A DNA stretch of 64,000 nucleotides from Microbulbifer salipaludis (lineage in GTDB: Bacteria; Pseudomonadota; Gammaproteobacteria; Pseudomonadales; Cellvibrionaceae), in assembly GCF_017303155.1 (NCBI RefSeq), contig NZ_JAEKJR010000001.1:124001-188000 (forward strand), in the 5' to 3' direction. Within the stretch, counting starts at the first letter, position 1, and each line of letters starts with the position of its first letter. The position numbers were made by a program, and so were the translations under genes. Below are positions 59,510-64,000 of this stretch, one piece after another. The notes below the pieces were generated by a model. It saw only the letters and a list, made by a program, of their open reading frames with translations, did no database searches and was not told where the DNA came from.

Positions 59510-59680
59510 TCATCTGTTTTCTTTGTCCCAAATGTTTTTGCCTGTTTTTATCTTGTATATCAGGTGAACACCAGAAAGTACCACAACGAGACCGGCAAAC
59601 GCCCAGAGGTAATCGCCTTCAACCAAACCCACTACCAAGCCGATCATCCCAACAATAAAAACAAAAATTTGTCCAACCAC
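59510..59680 (-). CDS. Small two-helix membrane protein, cassette-encoded
   Basis: 56 residues, GTG 59680 with AAGGA 9 bases upstream. It starts MVGQIFVFIVGMIGLV; helices at about 4-19 and 27-43; basic/polar tail with KIKTGKNIWDKENR. No family known to me. It fills the gap between attC sites at 59415 and 59746, so it explains an otherwise empty cassette. Confidence 0.6.
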   Translation of the reverse strand: MVGQIFVFIVGMIGLVVGLVEGDYLWAFAGLVVVLSGVHLIYKIKTGKNIWDKENR

Positions 59681-59745
59681 ACGAATTTCCTTATTTATAT
59701 TTGCTCATCAACAGTTGAATTGGTTACTTTGTGGATAACACTGAA

Positions 59746-59865
59746 CCATAACGCCTCAATCAGGCGCAGCCAATGCGGAGCGCCATTTGTGTTAATGTTT
59801 GAGCGCTAGCGAGTAACACAAAAGGTGTGTAGTGTTGGCTGTCGCTCTGCCGCTGTTTGTTAGGC
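59746..59865 (-). repeat. attC recombination site
   Basis: Reading minus strand, GCCTAAC-AAA at the left end and GGCGTTATGG at the right, 120 bases, with imperfect internal dyads (AGCGGCAGAGCGACAGCC against GGCTGCGCC). It lies 26 bases after the lipoprotein gene stop, the cassette position. Confidence 0.8.
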
Positions 59866-59891
59866 TCCTAGGGCCCACTCACTAAGCTTGA

Positions 59892-60464
59892 TTAGCAATT
59901 TAGAGGATGGAGAAATAGACCGGTCTTTTTTGTAAAGGTTAGATCTGACAATACATTCTCGATACCATTAATCAATAGACGTATTTCCGAAATTTTTACT
60001 TCTTCAATAATTTTCTCTGGTATTTCGAATGACTCATAGTAGGTCTCAGCTTCGTCGAGTGAAGAGTTATTCATAACAGAATTTACAGGAAAATCCTTTT
60101 TTAGCAGATCATCTGTGCCTGAAACTCTGCGCAATCTTGTAAAACTATTTACTTTTATTTCCTTTTGCCTTGAATCTGTAAAGGCAATAACCGTTTGTGA
60201 AGGCCAAACTACAGCACCGCCTTGAGAAACGTTAAAACTGACCCCCAAGCGGGTAACTCCGTTGTACTCCCAAACTTCCAGCGTTACATCAACATTGCTT
60301 AAGCTGAATATCAATTGGTTATCTACACCGACTTTTCCGCGACACCATTTCTTCTCGACAGTTGCTCCACTCGCTCTCGGATAGAAATACTCTTCATGAA
60401 GCACAGCACACGAACTTAAGAACATTCCTACCATGATAAGTATAAATTTCTTATCCATACCCAT
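59892..60464 (-). CDS. Putative lipoprotein, cassette-encoded
   Basis: 190 residues (or 188 from the Met at 60458). Lipobox SSC at about 17-19 after a hydrophobic helix (FILIMVGMFLSSC). The mature part is beta-rich with no known motif. The start lies 6 bases from the attC2 core. Function unknown. Confidence 0.7.
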   Translation of the reverse strand: MGMDKKFILIMVGMFLSSCAVLHEEYFYPRASGATVEKKWCRGKVGVDNQLIFSLSNVDVTLEVWEYNGVTRLGVSFNVSQGGAVVWPSQTVIAFTDSRQKEIKVNSFTRLRRVSGTDDLLKKDFPVNSVMNNSSLDEAETYYESFEIPEKIIEEVKISEIRLLINGIENVLSDLTFTKKTGLFLHPLNC

Positions 60465-60469
60465 ACGAA

Positions 60470-60588
60470 GCCTAACGCCGCGCTCAGCCGCAGCTTACTT
60501 TGTGCGCATTTTGCGCGAAAATGGGAGCGACAGCGACCGCGCAAAAGGTGCACAAAGTAAGCTGTCGGTCTGCAGCGCTTTGTTAAGT
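60470..60588 (-). repeat. attC recombination site
   Basis: Minus strand: ACTTAACAAAGCGCTGCAG at the left and CTGAGCGCGGCGTTAGGC at the right, 119 bases. The inside holds a 15-bp perfect stem (CAGCTTACTTTGTGC / GCACAAAGTAAGCTG). The stop codon of the upstream gene (TAA, 60583-60585) lies in the core. Confidence 0.9.
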
Positions 60589-61059
60589 TTCCAATGCTGC
60601 CGCGAAAAACTCAATTGCTTCCGAACTGGTATAAACAATTTGTCCTTCTTCACCGTGTTTTTTCACCATATAGTGAACGACACTTTCTTCATCTGGTTGA
60701 ACAACAGCAAGGTATGATGAGTTTTTCCAGCCTTCCTTTTTGTACGATATATAAAATTCAGCCAGCACCTCGCCATTCATCATTGGACCTCCAGCTTTTA
60801 CACCGTTTCCAACTAGGTTTTCTGGCCATGCCCCCCAACCTTGAGAATTCATTATTTCTTCAGCAATTCCCTTTACCTTCTCGCGAATGGGTTTCACATA
60901 CCGTTTTGAGTATGATCTAGGATCAATTTCCTGAAGTGATTCTTTAACGGCTTCAATTATATCCTCACGATTCAATCGTTCTGCATTTGAAAGAAGCTTC
61001 TCCAGCTCGTTTCTGTCGTATTTATTTTCACGAATATTTTGAATAATTTTATCGGTCAT
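60583..61059 (-). CDS. Hypothetical protein, cassette-encoded
   Basis: 158 residues from ATG 61059 (AGGTGA upstream). An in-frame extension to 61158 would translate the attC, so it is rejected. Helical, charged N-terminal half, then beta-strand segments (VLAEFYISYKKEGWKNSSYLAV cut near 110-125). No family recognised. The stop overlaps the attC core. Confidence 0.65.
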   Translation of the reverse strand: MTDKIIQNIRENKYDRNELEKLLSNAERLNREDIIEAVKESLQEIDPRSYSKRYVKPIREKVKGIAEEIMNSQGWGAWPENLVGNGVKAGGPMMNGEVLAEFYISYKKEGWKNSSYLAVVQPDEESVVHYMVKKHGEEGQIVYTSSEAIEFFAAALET

Positions 61060-61073
61060 TACTTCACCTAGAA

Positions 61074-61151
61074 ACTTAACGCCCGGCACATGCGCCGATT
61101 TGGAGCCGCGAAGCGGCGGAAAAGCGGTCGCCGTGATGCCGCTTGTTAGGC
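61074..61151 (-). repeat. attC recombination site
   Basis: Minus strand: GCCTAACAAGCGGCA at the left, CCGGGCGTTAAGT at the right, 78 bases, imperfect hairpin between (central GCCGCTTCGCGGC). It lies 3 bases after the stop of the next gene. Confidence 0.9.
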
Positions 61152-61154
61152 ATT

Positions 61155-61556
61155 TCATACTCCGAATTCATCAAAAGACTTTGGACCATATCCCCAAATC
61201 CGCAGTATGTCTTCCCTAACCTCATATTCGAAGCCTATATCTTCGACTAAATCAACGACCCATGAGGTGTCTTGTTCTTTCTGAGTGGATTGCAGGCTAA
61301 TGTCAAACCACTCCACACCAACGAATGGGAAAGGAAGGTGGTAGTACCACTCTACATCCCAGCCCGTTACATATCCTTCGACAGTTTTCGACCTGTAGGA
61401 AGGCTGCCAGTCCTTACGCGCACGAACAGAATTAATTAATTCATTCCACTTCGTATCGTTCGCTAAGCCCACCAGGTTTCGATGGACAACTGCTTTTTTA
61501 ATCTTCTCAACGTCTACTCTCTTGGGAGCAGACTTTGAACTTGGCAACGTATTCAT
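61155..61556 (-). CDS. DUF6678-like protein, cassette-encoded
   Basis: 133 residues. The segment GYVTGWDVEWYYHLPFPFVGVEW (near 62-84; read in two parts) and the ending IWGYGPKSFDEF resemble DUF6678 proteins, small cytosolic proteins of unknown role, as I recall them. The ATG is 7 bases from the core GCCTAAC at 61563. Confidence 0.65.
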   Translation of the reverse strand: MNTLPSSKSAPKRVDVEKIKKAVVHRNLVGLANDTKWNELINSVRARKDWQPSYRSKTVEGYVTGWDVEWYYHLPFPFVGVEWFDISLQSTQKEQDTSWVVDLVEDIGFEYEVREDILRIWGYGPKSFDEFGV

Positions 61557-61562
61557 TTGGAT

Positions 61563-61694
61563 GCCTAACAGTTTTATTCAAAAGCCCCAGATATAGACAT
61601 TATGTGCATATCTGGGCATGACATGTCTATATATGTCCATTATGGCTATATGTAGCCATTTTTTATGGTCGGCTATATGTCTACATCTAGGCAT
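61563..61694 (-). repeat. Clustered short dyads at the cassette cluster boundary
   Basis: Starts with core GCCTAAC (61563-61569), then CCCAGATAT...ATATCTGGG (about 61586-61616), GACATGTC-type and ATGGCTA-TATG-TAGCCAT (about 61641-61658) stems, and ends in GGCTATATGTCTACATCTAGGC, inside the last codons of the next gene. AT-rich and visibly patterned around TAGACAT and GGCTATA. It may be the attI or attC-like end of the array. Confidence 0.55.
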
Positions 61695-62059
61695 TGATCA
61701 ATTAGCCCCTCGACGATTCTGTGGGCCATGTTTCTGCGCTCGGCCATGCTCCGCTTTACCACCCAGGCTTTGGCGGTCCTGCTCCAGCGACCACCTATTT
61801 TCCGCACTTCAGCGCGCAGCTCGACTTCGTCGTAGGCGATTTTCAGTGCCACCCATTCCGTTGGGTTTTGCGGAGATGTGGGTTTGGTATTTTTATTTCG
61901 ATAGGCTTCCCGTTGCGCGACGATGATTTCCACGGTGGTGTAGACGGTGTTTTTGCATGGGGATCGTCGGTATCGTACGGCGCATAGTTGATCGCCGTAT
62001 TTGTCGTGATAGCGCTTGCTGCCATCATCGCCCGGCCGGATTGTTTTTATAATTTCCAT
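61673..62059 (-). CDS. Hypothetical basic protein with GGRW...KAW motif
   Basis: 128 residues from ATG 62059, preceded by AAGGAGGGCAA, an ideal ribosome site. It opens MEIIKTIRPGDDGSKRY. The C-terminal half has the segment RKIGGRWSRTAKAWVV, similar to short DNA-binding-like modules in DUF5710/HARP-type proteins (inference). Similar proteins sit near mobile elements in other gammaproteobacteria, as I recall. Its last codons run into the short dyads. 29 bases after ubiD. Confidence 0.65.
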   Translation of the reverse strand: MEIIKTIRPGDDGSKRYHDKYGDQLCAVRYRRSPCKNTVYTTVEIIVAQREAYRNKNTKPTSPQNPTEWVALKIAYDEVELRAEVRKIGGRWSRTAKAWVVKRSMAERRNMAHRIVEGLIDQCLDVDI

Positions 62060-62088
62060 TTGCCCTCCTTGGCATTTGCAAATGCTTC

Positions 62089-63552
62089 CTACAGACCCAG
62101 CTCGTCCCACATGGCATCGATTTTTTGTGTGACTTCGGGATCTTTTACGATTGGTCTCCCCCACTCGCGGGTGGTTTCGCCGTCCCATTTATTGGTCGCG
62201 TCGAAACCGATCTTCGAGCCCAGCCCTGATACCGGTGAGGCGAAGTCGAGATAATCGATCGGGGTGTTCTCGACCATTACCGTATCGCGGGCGGGGTCCA
62301 TTCTGGTGGTCATGGCCCAGATGACGTCGTTCCAGTCCCGTGCGTTGACGTCATCATCGGTGACGATCACAAACTTGGTGTACATGAATTGGCGCAAAAA
62401 AGACCAGACGCCCATCATGACCCGCTTGGCATGTCCCGGGTATTGCTTCTTCATGGTGACCACGGCGAGGCGGTATGAACAGCCCTCGGGCGGCAGGTAG
62501 AAATCGACAATTTCCGGAAATTGCTTGCGCAATATGGGTACGAAGACTTCATTCAGCGCTTCGCCTAGAACGGCCGGCTCATCCGGTGGGCGGCCGGTGT
62601 AGGTGCTGTGATAGATGGGATCTTTACGATGGGTGATCTTTTCTACGGTGAACACCGGGAAGCGATCGATTTCGTTGTAGTAGCCGGTGTGGTCGCCGTA
62701 GGGCCCCTCGTCGGCCATGTCGTCCGGATAGATATAGCCCTCCAGCACGTACTCGGCACTGGCGGGGACCTGCAGGTTGCTGAGCCGGGCTTCTGCCACT
62801 TCCGTTTTCCCGCCCCGGAGTAAGCCCGCAAAGGCGTATTCAGAGAGGGTATCCGGTACCGGGGTGACGGCGCCGAGAATGGTGGCTGGGTCAGCGCCGA
62901 GTGCGACAGCAACCGGGAAGGGCTCGCCAGGGAATTGCTGTTGCCATTCACGGAAGTCCAGCGCACCGCCCCGGTGGGATAGCCAGCGCATGATCAGGCG
63001 GTTTTTACCAATCAACTGCATGCGGTAGATACCGAGGTTCTGGCGCTTTTTCTCCGGCCCCCGGGTAATCACCAGGGGCCAGGTGACGAGGGGTGCGGCA
63101 TCACCGGGCCAACAGGTCTGAATGGGGAGCTTGGTCAGGTCAACGTCGCCGGCGTTGATTTCAAACTGCTGGCAGTCGGCTTTGCTGATGACCTTGGGCC
63201 CCATGTTCATCACCTGCTTGAAGATGGGTAGTTTGTCCCAGGCATCGCGCAGACCTTCCGGCGGCTGCGGCTCCTTCAGGAAGGCGAGCAACTCACCCAC
63301 CTCGCGCAGTTCGCTGACGGACTCGCGCCCCATGCCCAGGGCGACACGTTCGGGCGTGCCGAACAGATTGGCGAGTACGGGGGTGTCATATCCGGTGGGG
63401 TTTTCAAACAACAGGGCTGGGCCGCCGGCACGCAGCACGCGGTCGGCAATTTCTGTCATTTCCAGATAGGGGCTGACGGGATGTGTTATGCGCTTGAGGA
63501 GGCCGCGCTTTTCCAATAGCTGGATGAAGTCGCGCAGGTCGTTGTATTTCAT
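62089..63552 (-). CDS. ubiD: 4-hydroxy-3-polyprenylbenzoate decarboxylase UbiD
   Basis: 487 residues. It decarboxylates a ubiquinone precursor using prenylated FMN. UbiD fold with conserved [13 protein letters not shown] (about 173-185), [21 protein letters not shown] (acidic catalytic region, about 272-292), [15 protein letters not shown] and [24 protein letters not shown] catalytic residues fit that segment. MKYNDLRDF is the normal start. Confidence 0.95.
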   Translation of the reverse strand: MKYNDLRDFIQLLEKRGLLKRITHPVSPYLEMTEIADRVLRAGGPALLFENPTGYDTPVLANLFGTPERVALGMGRESVSELREVGELLAFLKEPQPPEGLRDAWDKLPIFKQVMNMGPKVISKADCQQFEINAGDVDLTKLPIQTCWPGDAAPLVTWPLVITRGPEKKRQNLGIYRMQLIGKNRLIMRWLSHRGGALDFREWQQQFPGEPFPVAVALGADPATILGAVTPVPDTLSEYAFAGLLRGGKTEVAEARLSNLQVPASAEYVLEGYIYPDDMADEGPYGDHTGYYNEIDRFPVFTVEKITHRKDPIYHSTYTGRPPDEPAVLGEALNEVFVPILRKQFPEIVDFYLPPEGCSYRLAVVTMKKQYPGHAKRVMMGVWSFLRQFMYTKFVIVTDDDVNARDWNDVIWAMTTRMDPARDTVMVENTPIDYLDFASPVSGLGSKIGFDATNKWDGETTREWGRPIVKDPEVTQKIDAMWDELGL

Positions 63553-63663
63553 GTGTTACCGGTCGACGAGAATTTCGACGGCCAGTGTAAAACAGTCAGA
63601 ACAAAATGGGGAACATACACCGCACCAGCAGGCTCGGTGGCAGAACGGAAGGGGATATTGAAC

Positions 63664-63692
63664 AACCCGCAGCATGGAACATGCTACGGGTT
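63664..63692 (-). terminator. Hairpin downstream of the RRM gene
   Basis: AACCCG-c-AGCAT pairs with ATGCT-a-CGGGTT around GGAAC. It is about 30 bases after the RNA-binding protein stop and before ubiD. There is only a short T run, so it is a moderate terminator. Confidence 0.5.
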
Positions 63693-63720
63693 GCCGAACT
63701 TCTAGGCGGTAAAGCGTGCC

Positions 63721-63990
63721 TTAGAAGCGGGGACGACGCGGACGGTCTTCGCGCGGCTTGGCTTCGTTAACACGGATGTTACGGCCAGACAGCGGCTGAT
63801 CATTCATTTCTTCGATTGCCTTACGCGCTTCGTCGTCGTTCGGCATTTCTACGAAACCAAAACCTTTAGAACGGCCAGTTTCCCGGTCAGTGATTACAGT
63901 AGCCCGGGAGATTTCACCGAACGCACCGAAAGCTTCGTGCAGTTCGTCAGAGGTTACGCCGTAGGCCAGATTTCCGATATAGATATTCAC
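63721..63990 (-). CDS. Small RRM RNA-binding protein
   Basis: 89 residues, GTG start at 63990. One RRM: RNP2 IYIGNLAY (3-10), RNP1 KGFGFVEM (42-49), then a short basic tail rich in Arg and Pro. Such proteins (RbpA-like) bind RNA in the cold or under stress. The start sits 11 bases from the window end, so its promoter is outside. Confidence 0.93.
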   Translation of the reverse strand: MNIYIGNLAYGVTSDELHEAFGAFGEISRATVITDRETGRSKGFGFVEMPNDDEARKAIEEMNDQPLSGRNIRVNEAKPREDRPRRPRF

Positions 63991-64000
63991 AAAAAAGTCT

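Noticed and set aside
59564..59809. Plus-strand 81-codon ORF
   Set aside because: It overlaps the opposite-strand small membrane gene and an attC, with no ribosome site.
61060..61158. N-terminal extension of the 158-residue cassette gene
   Set aside because: The stretch is an attC site; ATG 61059 has a good ribosome site.

Overview
The window is a 64 kb piece of a GC-rich gammaproteobacterial chromosome. The gene orders pilMNOPQ-aroK-aroB-gltB-gltD-hemE, pilGHIJ-chpA-chpC / gshB-tonB3-yqgE-ruvX and hemC-hemD-hemX-hemY closely resemble those of Pseudomonas-like genomes. Protein style and the TonB-receptor/TPR-sulfotransferase locus suggest a marine Cellvibrionales member such as Microbulbifer. 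That genus guess is recalled similarity, not a search result.

Layout. 1-3 kb: a membrane protein cut by the window edge, a GNAT acetyltransferase and a DUF1570-type metallopeptidase. 3-8 kb: a secreted CocE-type hydrolase and an M1 aminopeptidase lipoprotein. 8-14.6 kb: an accessory uptake/modification locus (TPR-sulfotransferase, TonB-dependent receptor, nitrilase-family hydrolase, divergent MFS transporter). 14.6-18.3 kb: orn, rsgA, rhodanese, psd. 18.4-19.8 kb: a degenerate HD-GYP protein. 20-29.7 kb: hemE, gltD, gltB, aroB, aroK. 29.7-34.8 kb: the type IV pilus operon pilMNOPQ, with divergent ponA (PBP1a). 37.7-49 kb: the Chp chemosensory system for twitching (chpC, chpA, pilJ, pilI, pilH, pilG). 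49.3-52.5 kb: gshB, tonB3, yqgE, ruvX. 52.5-57.3 kb: hemC, hemD, hemX, hemY. 57.3-57.9 kb: two tiny membrane proteins. 58.2-62.1 kb: an AT-richer block of small unrelated genes separated by attC-like sites, that is, integron cassettes without a visible integrase. 62.1-64 kb: ubiD and an RRM RNA-binding protein.

Most of the window is housekeeping: cell wall, tetrapyrrole, glutamate and shikimate pathways, plus type IV pili and their chemosensory control. hemE, hemC and hemD supply successive steps of uroporphyrinogen/coproporphyrinogen synthesis, with hemX and hemY alongside. aroK and aroB share the pil transcription unit. TonB3 beside the pil genes fits a link to twitching motility.

The unusual material is intergenic. 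(1) A family of four nested dyads (about 4.8, 17.3, 21.4 and 21.6 kb) keeps a fixed architecture while arm sequences differ, with compensatory changes between two copies. (2) A cassette cluster with three clear attC sites holds at least one unnoticed 56-codon membrane protein. (3) A strong promoter and an intrinsic terminator sit about 300 nt upstream of gltB, suggesting a leader attenuator or small RNA. No CRISPR, rRNA, tRNA, prophage or insertion sequence was recognised.
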